DNA from: Rhodocollybia butyracea
Taxonomy: Eukaryota > Basidiomycota > Agaricomycetes > Agaricales > Omphalotaceae
Length of the DNA stretch: 28,836 nucleotides
NCBI GenBank assembly: GCA_015501585.1
Contig: JADNRY010000737.1
Span: 1-28,836, forward strand
Reading direction: 5' to 3'
Below are positions 11,161-21,022 of this stretch, piece after piece. Both the position numbers and the translations under genes were made by a program. The notes below the pieces were generated by a model. That model worked only from the letters and a program-made list of their open reading frames with translations. It was not told where the DNA came from and made no database searches. Position 1 is the first letter of the stretch; the number at the start of each line of letters is the position of its first letter.

Positions 11161-12337
11161 ACTAATTTTTGTATTTTTCTTGTATTTTTCTTGTATTTTC
11201 CTACTAGTTTTGGGTGTCACTTGGACGCACTGCTGCGTACAGGGTCACTACGTGAAATTCGAAACATTCCTTTCTTCACAACTATCCCATGTAAGCCCTT
11301 GTGGAAGGAGGCCGAGTAGCCTGGAATAAGCACCGGGAACGCGAACACGATGCACTCTTTTAGATCCCACTTAGACGTTGAAGTACCAGAAAATCATCCA
11401 ACTGCAGGATGTCCTTCCCGATGCATTCTTCGCTATCCAAGTATAAGATTTGTTGCTCCACAACGCGCATGTCATGCAAGACCAACTTTGTAAACTCCAG
11501 CGAAATTTGTCCAGAGAAGTCCCCAAACGTTACGCTGAAGACGACTTCGCGGATCGTTGGACCAAGGGCTACATGTTCTCTATTTCTTAGTCAGTTGTCC
11601 GTTTCCCACGTCAAGATGAATGGAATATAGGGATGTCGTTGTATGAAAGGTCTGCTGAAGGATAGTTCTTGGCAATGGGATGATGAAGATGCAGACGATG
11701 ATAGATTGAACAACGAGCGGTTGTGTTTGAACTTAGTTGAACAATAGGCACGCTAGGCGGAACTATCTGAGCAAAATTTCAAAGTAGAATAATCGAGGTA
11801 CGCACGCGTGCAAGAAGACCCCTCAAACTTTATAGGTCAACTCTCAAGATCTCAAGGGTTGTCCCAGGAAATTTCACTGTGTGATCTGGACCTGTAGAGG
11901 CTACTAGAGTGCATGCGTCCTTCTGCGGCCTGTGATAATAGTTACAACCAAGACACGTGGGCAGATATCTGAAGTAGGAGGCTCGAAAGCCAGAAAAACA
12001 ATCGTACGTTCACTCATGTCATCTGATGCACCAAGGTTGAAGACTGGAACGAATCACCAAAAAGTCATCGCCAATCACCCCAGCAGCGAAAGCGTGTTGG
12101 GAAGAAAAATGAACTCCTCAAATCCCCTTCTCAAATCACAACAGCTCTCATGATCTCAAGGCCGAGGTAACCCAGGGTAACAAAGACTATGTGAAACGAC
12201 TGCTGGGGAAACGCATGCAAAGCATAGTCAAGTCAGCCGAAAAGAACTTCTGGGCTAAGCCATTTCGTAGCTTACTCGAAAGTTCATATAGCGTCGAGAA
12301 GGTGTACTACTTCCAGCGAGCTTGATTTACTACTGGC
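11161..12337. other. Intergenic region downstream of the P450
   Basis: About 1.2 kb without a confident gene. Just after the P450 stop there are T-rich tandem stretches (TTTTTCTTGTATT repeated, 11168-11200) suitable for 3' end formation. The only coding-like item is the short minus-strand frame at 11360-11590, listed separately. Confidence 0.45.
11360..11590 (-). CDS. Short coding-like frame, unknown
   Basis: The minus-strand frame, open for 77 codons and ending in TAA at 11360-11362, reads like real protein (TIREVVFSVTFGDFSGQI, then TKLVLHDMRVVEQQILYLDS). It has balanced composition and alternating hydrophobic residues. It has no upstream ATG before a stop at 11591-11593, so it would have to be a last exon or a gene fragment. 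No family was recognised. Confidence 0.25.
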   Translation of the reverse strand, partial: LRNREHVALGPTIREVVFSVTFGDFSGQISLEFTKLVLHDMRVVEQQILYLDSEECIGKDILQLDDFLVLQRLSGI

Positions 12338-12647
12338 CCAGGCTCGTCTTATCTTTGCATGACTTCGCTTGCCATAGTCGAAGGGTCTAGTATTATTTTA
12401 GGAATCAGTAAAGTCGATATAAGAAAACACACAAAAATTACTTTCACTCCTTCCTTCTTTCATTGATAATTCCTGCGTCATCTTTCCTTTGATTTATCTA
12501 GAATTGCATCTCTGACATTAGCCTTGCTGTATCTTCTGTCTCGTTGCCATCAGGCCAAGCCAGCAATAACCTTCCCTCCTAGCCCCAAATCTCCCAGCTT
12601 TCCGGCTCTCGATGCCTGGGTTAGATATCAAGAATGGGGTAGAGAAT
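12338..12647 (+). pseudogene. Truncated duplicate of P450 promoter and exon 1
   Basis: This stretch aligns with 8860-9170 of the intact P450 gene, including the TATA-like box and CT tract. The same protein frame survives from RIASLTLALLYLLSR to DAWVRYQEWGRE. The start codon is destroyed (the ATGGCTTCT of the intact gene corresponds to ATAATTCCT here), an early stop has arisen (near 12494-12503), and the PPGP hinge has become PPSP. Homology stops abruptly at 12647, within exon 1, exactly where homology to the downstream flank of the other phosphoesterase copy begins. It is therefore a dead 5' fragment of a former tandem P450 paralogue. Confidence 0.85.
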
Positions 12648-12686
12648 TGCCAAAACCGATTTGAACTGCTAGGGAAACTGGCACTA

Positions 12687-13869
12687 TCAAGAAGTACAAA
12701 GATTTCTAATATTGGTCAATATCGACTCCTTCTGTTCCAGCTGCAATAGACCACTGGAAATACTTCCCAAACTGACATACTCATCCTCTGGTCCATGGCT
12801 TCCAATCGCACACAGCTGAATCTCAGGTATATTGTAAGTTCCAAAAGACACCGGAGCGATCCTGTTGGAAGCTTTCACGGAACCTTCTGCAGTTGTCTGA
12901 AGCGAAGCCAATACATCGGTGAACGAAAAGAGCTGATATATCTTGGAAGTTGGCTTGCGGCGGCTGGTAGCTATGATAGAGCAACGAAGCTAAGAAAAAA
13001 AGACGAGTTGAATGCGCCGGGAAGATACAGCCAAAAACCCAACCTTCAACGGCCTCTTTTCACTGAATCCAGCACCTATAAATGTCCGATGGACCATTTC
13101 TACATTTAGGTTGCATTAGAATCCGAGGAAAAAAGAATTGTAGACAATCGCACCTGCAACACGAATGAGCTTCAGCCTTTCCTCGCGTTCCTCTTCAGAT
13201 TCCGACCATCCTTCATTTCCTCGAGGACCAGCCCACAAAACTCTAGCTCCTTTATTCCACTCGAAGGCGCCAATTCGTTCTAATGATATTTGTAGGTTCC
13301 CGCTCTTTCCGGTGGTACATAGCGAAGTCAGCTGGGGCTGAAGTGATCGCAAAAGCTCTAATGCATCTTCAACGGTGCGAGATGTAGTTGAACTGGAACC
13401 GGCCGAGTCTCCATCTGGATCCTGAGAAGAAAGAGACATTACGCCTAGAGTAAAGTGTAATCGTCGTGGGTTGATAAGAATAGTGGGATCTATTCCTTCG
13501 ACCTTGTCTCGAAGTAATAATGAATAGAATCGAGTGACCTTTTCTTGTAAATCTGGATGGTGACCCTACGTGCATGTGCAGTTCAAGAACTCGATTTTTT
13601 CTCAAGAATAACGAATGTTTACTAGAGGCAAGCATAGAACTACATAGTTCAATGAGCTATGCTTGTTTATGATATACAAAAAGGCAGCTCACAATGTGTT
13701 GGCTTGGGTTCTTGGTTGAAATAACTTTTGAACCTCTTGGAGCCATCTGTGTAATATTCAACATGCAAAGACTTTTCAGCAAAGTGTGACTAGTACTGTT
13801 TGATTTTGGGTACGTCCTGGGCTTCGTAGCTAAGCGCTTTGACGAAAAGCCCAGCAAGGTGGCAATCAT
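12687..13869 (-). pseudogene. 2H phosphoesterase copy A, catalytic motif lost and 5' end frameshifted
   Basis: Tandem paralogue of the gene at 14096-15276, with the same exon structure: 13693-about 13869, a 17-nt exon 13623-13639, 13154-13565, 13044-13099 and 12687-12989. The first 2H motif is intact (RRLHFTLGV). The second, LHCTL in copy B, reads LRCSI here, so the catalytic histidine and threonine are both replaced. Relative to copy B, exon 1 carries a one-base deletion near 13785-13800, and the ATG used by copy B is absent. The upstream ATG at 13869 is out of frame with the conserved exons. The remaining exons are open and splice sites are conserved, so a transcript could still be made. 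It is most likely a pseudogene or a non-catalytic relic. Confidence 0.75.
13623..13639 (-). other. 17-nt microexon of phosphoesterase copy A
   Basis: On the minus strand this is TTCTATGCTTGCCTCTA, between an acceptor ...ATGTAG and a donor GTAAAC. With the last base of exon 1 it encodes FLCLPL, which completes the family segment PTHFLCLPLGHHPDL. The identical arrangement occurs in copy B. Confidence 0.8.
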
Positions 13870-14095
13870 TGATCAACGTGGGACCGAGGTGGTCCAGGTC
13901 AAAGCGTGTCTTTTGATTCGAGAAAAATTCTGAGATAAAACATATAATATTTTCCAGGTTGTGATCTCGTTGAAGTTGCGCAACTCATTTACTACCAACA
14001 ATAGTTCCTGCAAAATACTCAGAGTCATCGTATTTACTGCCAGAATCGATTTGAACTTCCAAGGAAACTCGTATCATCAAGAAGTACAAAGATCT

Positions 14096-15276
14096 CTAAT
14101 TTTGATCAACGATGGCTGCAGCCGCAGTACATGAAATACCTCCCAAACCGACATACTCGTCCTCTGGTCCATGGCTTCCCATCACACACAGCTGAATCTC
14201 AGGTATACTGTATGTTCCAAAAGACACGCGAGCGATCCTGTCTGAAGCTTTCGCGGAACCGATTGAATTTGTCCGAAGCTCCGATAATGCATCCGAAGCC
14301 AATACATCGGTGAATGAAAAGGGCTCGGATCTCCTGGAAGATGGTTTGCGGTAGCTGGTATTGATGAGAGTGCAATGCAGCTAAGAAAAAACGATGGTTG
14401 AATGCGCCACAAAGATACAGATGAAAAGCCGACCTTCAATGGCCTATCTTCCGTGATATATCCAGCATCTTTAAATGTCCGATGGACTATTTCTGCATTG
14501 AATTTTGATCAGAATCGGCAAAATTCAGAATCGGGCGACAAAAGAGTAGTAGATAGTCACACCTGCAACACGAATGAGCTTCAGTCTTTCCTCGCGTTCC
14601 TCATCAGATTCTGACCATCCTTCATCTTCTTGAGGACTAGCCCATAAAACTCTAGCTCCATTCTTCGACTCGAAGGCGCCAATTCGTTCTAATGAGGCTT
14701 GCAGGCTCCCACTCTTTCCGGTCGAGCATAGCGAAGTCAACTGAGGTTGAAGTGATCGCAAAAGCTCTAATGCAGATTCAACGGTGTGAGATGTAGAATC
14801 GGCCGAGTCTGGGCGCCGAACAGAAGAAAGAGACATTACACCTAAAGTAAAGTGTAATCGCCGTGGTTTGATAAGAATAGAAGGATCCAGTCCTTTGACT
14901 TTGCCTCGAAGTAATGATGAATGGAATCGAGTGACCTTTTCTTGTAAATCTGGATGATGGCCCTACGTGCATATGGAGTTTGAGAACTCGATATTTCCCC
15001 AAGAATAACGAATGTTTACTAGAGGTAAGCAAAGAACTAGTTCAATGAGCTGTGCTTGTTTTATATACAAAGGGGCAGCTTACAATGTGTTGGCCTTGAG
15101 GATTTAGCAAAGCTAGGTCCCTTGCTGCCTTCGAGTACTTTCGTTTGAGGACGATAATGTCGGTTTTGAGACATCTTGGAGCCATCTGTGTAATATTCAA
15201 CATGGAAACACTGTTCAGAAAAAGTGCTATCCAAACTGTTAGGTTTTGCATGCGCGCTGGGGTTTGAGCTTGCCAT
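14096..15276 (-). CDS. 2H phosphoesterase, AKAP7/ASCC1-like (copy B, 317 aa)
   Basis: Member of the 2H phosphoesterase superfamily (AKAP7 2'5'-RNA-ligase-like domain, as in ASCC1 and AKAP7), whose members hydrolyse 2',5' or cyclic phosphodiester bonds in RNA or nucleotides. The substrate here is unknown. Exons: 15084-15276, 15020-15036, 14563-14962, 14434-14492, 14096-14380; all are in phase with GT-AG introns. The start ATG at 15276 has a good context (GCCATCATGG). The domain starts at about residue 60 with RPTHFLCLPLGHHPDLQEKV. The two catalytic motifs are H107-F-T109 (RRLHFTLGV) and H225-C-T227 (LHCTLINTSYRK). The C-terminus GSHGPEDEYVGLGG is typical of the family. The length fits a fungal single-domain member, and no KH domain is seen. 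This is the intact copy of a tandem pair. Confidence 0.88.
15020..15036 (-). other. 17-nt microexon of phosphoesterase copy B
   Basis: The minus-strand exon TTCTTTGCTTACCTCTA is bounded by ACTAG acceptor and GTAAAC donor. It restores FLCLPL between PTH and GHHPDL and keeps the frame (phase 1 in, phase 0 out). Skipping it would shift the frame. Confidence 0.85.
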
Positions 15277-15356
15277 GATGGCTAAGCGCTTGAACGAAAA
15301 GCCCATCAAGCTACGGCAATCAAGCGGCGCGGAGGTCAAAGCGTGTTTTTTCAAGG

Positions 15357-16489
15357 AGATTCCGCAACGTACCTTAAGTGCGGAATCTATAGTTCCCGAG
15401 TTTTGAACTTGTTGTGATCCGTCCTAATTATCTTCTAGCCTGACGAGGAACATAAAATTTTTCTGGTAGTAGTCATATCATTGTACCTCGTACCTCATTA
15501 AATCAATGAGAATCAGATCGTTAGACTATTGCTAGTAGACCAGATCGTCACTAGTAGAATGATACGGCTATACTGAAAGATTGTGCCGATTATTTTTGGC
15601 TACACGAACCAAAGCTTAAGTCGACCGGCAGTTACATTATCCTCGGACCTCTTGAGGGTATCCCGGAACTACAGGACGCAGCCTTCGGATCCAGGTAGTA
15701 ATAATATACTTTGCAGCGGGGTCCCACAAAGCAACAGCCGAACTCTAAGTAAGGGGGAGAAGTAAGCCGTGGCTTCCATCTCTAAAATTATTCTTGCCGT
15801 CAGATATCGCAGTACTAGTACTTACTCACCAACTCCACAGTTGACCCATACCTCATCATAAGTCAGTTACCATAAAGATGTAGGTTGGCTTACTTACCAT
15901 CGATTGTGGACCGATGTCTAAAGTATCTGTGATTCTACATGGGGAATCCGAAAGTCATCTCAGTTGCACTAACGTCTGTCTGTCATTTTGGCATGTTGTC
16001 TAAGTTTGTCAAATCTTTGGATTGGGCGTCCCGCCCGGCCTCAGAGGCGACTTACAGGAGAAAGTATAGTGCAATGGTATATGTATATGCTTTGTCAGAG
16101 ATAGTGGTAGTAGATGAGCAGTCAATTAAGAACGAGTGTGGAATTACTCGAAGTAACCAATATGTATGTTCGTGAAAATTCGTCGAATCTGCACTGCAGA
16201 GTGCTGGACGGCACGCCTGCTAGAGCCGCCTGCAAGTAAGAGTACAGGTTATACAGAGCCTTCGACAACCCCAATGAAAAAGAAACAAAAGATAGAACAA
16301 AGAAATGTCAAATGATACAAGTCATGCAAGAATGGAAGTCGATACACTGTCTGATGCAAACAAAAGTAATGGGTAGTAGTAGCGACGGGACACGTCGAAT
16401 TAAGAATTAGAATGGGTTGTAGAAGGGGTGGAACCAGTGATTTTTGAAGAGGACCGGCCTCGCTATGAAGGCACGCCCGCCCGTTCATT
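15357..16489. other. Intergenic region
   Basis: No supported gene. Plus-strand frames at 15583-15765 and 15939-16175 have no motif. The last 250 bases probably include the 3' untranslated region of the minus-strand gene ending at 16490. Confidence 0.45.
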
Positions 16490-17385
16490 TCAAGTAGCCT
16501 TCAGACCTCTGAGCCGATTCATAACCTCTGTCATATCCGGCCGATTCCATTCGCCACTCCAGCCGGCTTCCTTCCTGTAAGTCCTCTTCCAGTCGCTCGA
16601 AGTGGACGAGCATGAGGAATCAGAAGCAGTAGAATGAACAGTGTCGGTGGATTTACGACCGCTCAAAGGAGGTGATACAGAACGAAGTTCTTCCAAACCG
16701 AATGAATGAGCATGGTCATGAGCCCGACGCAGCAATCGTTTGCTGACAGGAGAGCGCGGAGCTTGCAGCGACGCGCTGCGTGACATCAGAGTCGACGACT
16801 GCGTCTTTACAAGTGCGATACTCTTCGGGAGCTCGGCAGAAGGAATATCCTGGTTGAAAGTATCAACGGACCTATTGGGGCTCATGACCGTGACTTTGAA
16901 AGCGGCAGCCAATCTGCCAGAGTCGATAGAGCTGCCACGGGCCGCGAAAGAGAGCGGAATACTAGCTCTGGAGGAATATTCTCCCCAAGGGTACGAGTAA
17001 GCTTCGCCATGCGTTTCCGCCTAGCCTGAACCTGATCGTCTTGGTAGTCGAAGTCATCATAAGGTGAAGACACCATGTTAGCAGACCTTGTAGGTGATAG
17101 CGGTGTGGTTGCAGATTTAGGGGGAGTCAGAGCAGCAGGAACTGAATGTAATGATAATACAAGAGGGCGAGGAAGAGCTTTAGATTTCTTCTGCGGTACG
17201 TGCGTAGGCCGTGCAGAGATAGAAGTCGAAGGGTTAGAACTGTGAACAAACTCTGATGAAGAGTTGATGACTGGAGTTTCGCCTAGCATCTCGCCAAGTT
17301 TACGAGTTGAGCGTACCAAGCGTAAACGCTGAGAAGGGGTTAGCTCGTTGGTCGTAGGCGGCAGAGAGTACGATGGTGCCGACAT
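16490..17385 (-). CDS. Conserved basidiomycete protein of unknown function
   Basis: No named function. The start is taken at the ATG at 17385 (MSAPSYSLPPTTNELTPSQR) rather than the in-frame ATG at 17484, whose leader is short and C/F-rich. The N-terminal half has two related basic motifs, LRLVRSTRKLGEMLGETP and RRKRMAKLTRTLGENIPPEL, which resemble an internal repeat (K-L-x-x-x-L-G-E). The middle is Ser/Pro-rich and looks disordered. The C-terminus has KEAGWSGEWN followed by MTEVMNRLRGLKAT, a block I recall ending similar agaricomycete proteins. The N- and C-terminal halves lie in frames that differ by one base, switching around 16882-16912. A short intron there could not be placed convincingly, so a one-base indel is likely. 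Confidence 0.6.
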
Positions 17386-17485
17386 GATAAAGAAAAAGAA
17401 AGGAAGAAAGAATAAAGGAGGACAAGGACAAAGGCGTTGAATATAAGTAGCCCGCAAATAACAATTGGATGATGACGAGAACAAG

Positions 17486-19298
17486 GCGAATTGAGAAATT
17501 TAGAGATTGTCATTGTTCAGTTTATAGGAGAACAAAAGGCAATGAGGCAGATAACGTAATTGCAACCGGATCAAAACCCGTCGTTCTGGTGACTCTTTGA
17601 CGTTTCTCCGTGAATGAAGCATGTTTCGGTCCCCATGTGTTTCCGTTCAGCACAGTCGCACTGACTGAGCCACAGCTGCCACTGAGACTTGTAGTACATA
17701 GTACTAGTAGATTTTTAATTTCACTCTTGCCAGCCACGCGAGTCTTGTGCTTCAATAGCGGCTTTAATTACCTGATCTAGCTCAACCGATTGTTCTTTCA
17801 TCAAGTAAACTTCGGAAGATGGTGATTCCTTAGCTGCCGTGGCGACGCGACTGGGCTTACGATGTTTGATCTTCTTCCTCGTACCGACCCCAGACCGACT
17901 GACCGACTCCGGTTATGACGAGCTGAAAAAGAGTCACACGATGACTTGCACAGCTCCGTGGCAGCGAGACTCAGAGTGGGACCTGGGTCCGACGCGGCTA
18001 GTGCGGGTTGAAAACAGGTAAGCCCGAGTGGGTTTAGAGAGATCTACAACTCATAATCACACTGCGGAAATTATCTTTGACAGTATTGCGTCCGAATCCG
18101 AATTTAGCTTGGACAATTTTTGCAAGGGTCTGGCAGGGAAGGCGGTAATACTACCCAATATGAGTGTTAGCAGGACAGTGACGGTATAAGGGACACTTTC
18201 ATAGAGGCCATCATCACCGTCAAAATCTACTTAAAAAAGGTGGCGATCATTATTCTTGTATACATACAAGTTGAACAGCTAGCCAAGGGGAACGCGGAGA
18301 AGCACTGTCAAGTCAGTTACTAGCCTGGCGCTTGTTGAATTCTTTCGGCGCTTGAGCATGAACTAAAGCACTCATAGGTCTCGTCGTTCCATCGTAAACT
18401 AGATCCACTTACCGGATATTCCTTGCGCCAATTGCAATCTAGCCGTCGTTGCCCACCAACTTCTTGGAAACGAATGAATACGTTAATTACATATGCAACC
18501 CGTCGCGTTCGTGTTCCTTTGTCTCGACTCTCCCCGTCCTACTAATGAGTTTCGCATAGGTTCCTACTACCTGCGAATGTGAAAAAAGTGCCAGCGACGC
18601 CGTAACCGCACCTCATTTCCCCTCGCGGCCAATAAGGATGCTGTCCAGTGCGTGATCAAGATAGCTTTCTTTCATTCGGTGTTCCAGCATGTCAGCCGAA
18701 ATTTGGTGGGTGACTCAACTGTGAAATTCTTGGAATTTGGCCAACAGTATATGCCCTCATATCAAACTTCTTCCGAAAGAAGAACCCCCAAAGAGGAATG
18801 TAATCACACTGCTGCGTAATTAAAACACGGAATTTTAGTTCCATCGCGTCCCGGGACTATGGGCCAATTGGTCGTTGAACACAACACAGAATCAACATCC
18901 AGTAAGTGGTTGAAGTTTCCCCGCTCAACATCCGTTTATGAATTCCTTCGTTGCACAGGACTATTACTGTAATTCCAACTTGTGGATATGAATCCGATGA
19001 ATCTGGCAGAATTTCAGGGTGAAGAGTTCATAGAAGACACGAAAAAAAATGACATTGTGATGGGGGAGTTGAAGTGGGTAAGAGGTGGGTAGTAAGGGTA
19101 GGATGCACGGTATCTGTGCATATGAATTTATTCTATAGATTGCCTTTTCGTCCAAGTCTGTTGCGAGCCATGGGCATGAATTCCCCACTTAAATGGCCAA
19201 TAACATTCCGTTTCAATACTCCCTTTGGGGTTATCTTCGTGTAACCCTCAAGCCAAGAAACAGGAGTCTGGTTTTGTCTATTGCCCAGCGGTTCGAGT
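17486..19298. other. Gene-poor region
   Basis: About 1.8 kb without a supported gene. Short frames near 17522-17755, 17839-18021 and 18964-19188 have no motifs. No LTR, tRNA or transposon ends could be identified. Confidence 0.45.
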
Positions 19299-20008
19299 AA
19301 AACCGCTCAGGCTGATGCCAGCGGTAGAAGTCTCCCCCTACTACGTTACCCTTTCCACTGCTGTGGTACATTGCGTCCGGAAGATATAATGATCTAACCT
19401 CATCCTCCGAGTCGTCTTATCGACTAAGCCAAAGGTTTCCTATCTTTAGATCCATGCACTTCGTAAAATGGTGCTGTTATAGGTGCCACGAAAGCACCTA
19501 GTTGTCAGGGGCCACAGTGACCAATACTTACCGTCAATGCTTGTTTCAGAACACCCGAGACGGGAGTTGTAAAAATTTAGCCTGGTAACTAAGCCCTCGA
19601 GTGCTACTTAACATTACAAAACCGCTTTAGGGTGCACCGATGATGGAAGTCTGTCATGCTTCTTCCACTGCTCTGACAATCTGTGGAGCATTGTGTCTGG
19701 GAGAAACTTGCGTTTGGGAGATTAATAATCTGACCTTTACCTCAGGCCTCAATCCTCTGAACCTTCTCGATTAAGCAAATAGTTACCTATCTTTAGACTC
19801 ATGTGGATCCAAGTGCCGGTCGTAAACTGGTGCTGTCATAGGTCGTGAAAGCTAGTTATCAGTTGTATATCACGGGCCATGCCCAATGGACCCGCCCTGT
19901 TTGTTTCAGAATATTCGAGACGGGAGTTGTAGAAGGTTAACCCGGTAACTAAGCGCTAAGCCCTCGGCGAGTGCTAACATCACAAGAAACCGCTTTAGGG
20001 TGCGCACC
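19299..20008. repeat. Degenerate tandem repeat, two units of about 320 and 370 bp
   Basis: The anchor AAAACCGCTTTAGGGTGCAC or a close variant occurs at 19299, 19618 and 19986, marking unit 1 (19299-19617) and unit 2 (19618-19985). Within the units, matching blocks appear in the same order: GGTAGAAGTCT/GATGGAAGTCT, TTCCACTGCT, TACCTATCTTTAGA/TCCTATCTTTAGAT, TGGTGCTGT, GAGACGGGAGTTGTA and GGTAACTAAG. The copies have diverged by many substitutions and indels. No coding capacity is conserved, so this is a non-coding repeat of unknown type. Confidence 0.75.
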
Positions 20009-20254
20009 CCACTTGACACTTGGACCGTGCAAGCAGCTGCGCGAGCCACATGCTCTACGGTCTGTGACGCTCTCCCGACTCTGGTATATCTCCAGGATTG
20101 GTTCTATGTGGAGATGGATACATGCACCCCAGACCTACTCCGCTTGCCTGACACCCAGCTAAGTTTCACTCTGGCTAGCCTTGAGGACAGCATATACCCG
20201 CAACTCCTGGTGTGTTTGACGTGAGAATCCTTTCCTGTCACCCCATCTGGCAAT

Positions 20255-20470
20255 CTGTGCGGGGTAAGTACTACAGTGCCATTCGCAGTGTATGCCATAG
20301 TCTTTGCATGTTACTAACATTGATGAGGAGGGACATACTAGTCGGTAAACATGGGCATGCTCATCACTGCCAATCGCTCTGATTTGACTGACTTCTCACT
20401 GGGGCTTAGCAGCCAAAACTCTTGCCGGTTTTCGCAGGCTACTCGTTATTTTGCTTCTTGTTTCATGAAT
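20255..20470 (+). pseudogene. Relic of a TKL-like kinase gene
   Basis: Homologous to 23541-23720 of the kinase gene downstream. It shares the exon end CTGTGCGGGGTAAGTACT with the donor site, most of the following intron including GTCTTTGCATG and TACTAAC, and the next exon start (GGACATACTAGTCGGTAAAC against GAACATATTAGTCGATAAGC, encoding the NILVD segment). The region equivalent to LTDFGLT is still traceable near 20380. The frame is broken repeatedly and nothing equivalent to the N-lobe was found upstream, so only the catalytic-loop region survives. Confidence 0.75.
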
Positions 20471-21022
20471 ACTGTACGGATTCTCGTAGGAATTAAAACT
20501 TGGCCCTTTATTGAATAACCCTCTGAAGTCATCTCAGCAGTCTTCCTGGCGATTGATGTAGAAATCATACTCACCATTCTGAACACTCTGCTCGATATTT
20601 GAGCCCTGTTCGCAAAAGATCAATCCTGATCAATCTGAGTAGATAAAATCATTATGAAGTATCTAAATATTGTTACAAAAAATCTAGACTTGAACCAGTC
20701 CCTGCTGTAGAGTTGTGATGTAAAATCAACACGGCTGATCGTCAGTCATCAAAGTGTCAACAAGAAACTACTGGCTCGAGTCTACAAAAAATCCTCAAAT
20801 CTGTGGGGTGACGGGAACCGACGTTTTTAAGCATTTCTGAAGTTGCACAAGCTTCCTGACCGTGAGCACTTCTTGACGGACCATAGTAAATAACGTCTTT
20901 TAGAAACTATTCTACGATTTCGTAGCTGTAATTAGGTAATACCAGCTGGGGTAAGGGTAAGGGCCGACGGGCCGTACTAGGTTATTTCTGTCGCCATCTG
21001 AACAGCTACCAGTACTAGAATC
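20471..21022. other. Intergenic region
   Basis: No gene or repeat was recognised between the kinase relic and the hypothetical gene starting at 21023. Confidence 0.45.

Larger units (their letters stand above)
12648..15356. repeat. Tandem segmental duplication, two units of about 1.3 kb
   Basis: Unit A (12648 to about 13920) and unit B (14038 to about 15356) are homologous over the whole phosphoesterase gene plus short flanks. The downstream boundary is sharp: TGCCAAAACCGATTTGAAC at 12648 against TGCCAGAATCGATTTGAAC at 14038. Homology fades upstream after the shared TCAAAGCGTG element. About 115 bp of unrelated sequence separates the units. Confidence 0.85.

Noticed and set aside
8986..15276. 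Secondary-metabolite gene cluster around the P450
   Set aside because: There is no terpene synthase, PKS, NRPS, methyltransferase, transporter or cluster regulator nearby; the neighbours are phosphoesterase copies and repeats.
18721..18740. Match of about 14 bases to a conserved 18S rRNA segment (GTGAAATTCTTGGA)
   Set aside because: The flanking sequence does not follow rRNA on either side, and the match is short enough to be chance.
19288..19306. T-arm-like hairpin GCGGTTCGAGTAAAACCGC resembling a tRNA B box
   Set aside because: The loop is too long, and no A box, anticodon arm or acceptor stem can be found around it.
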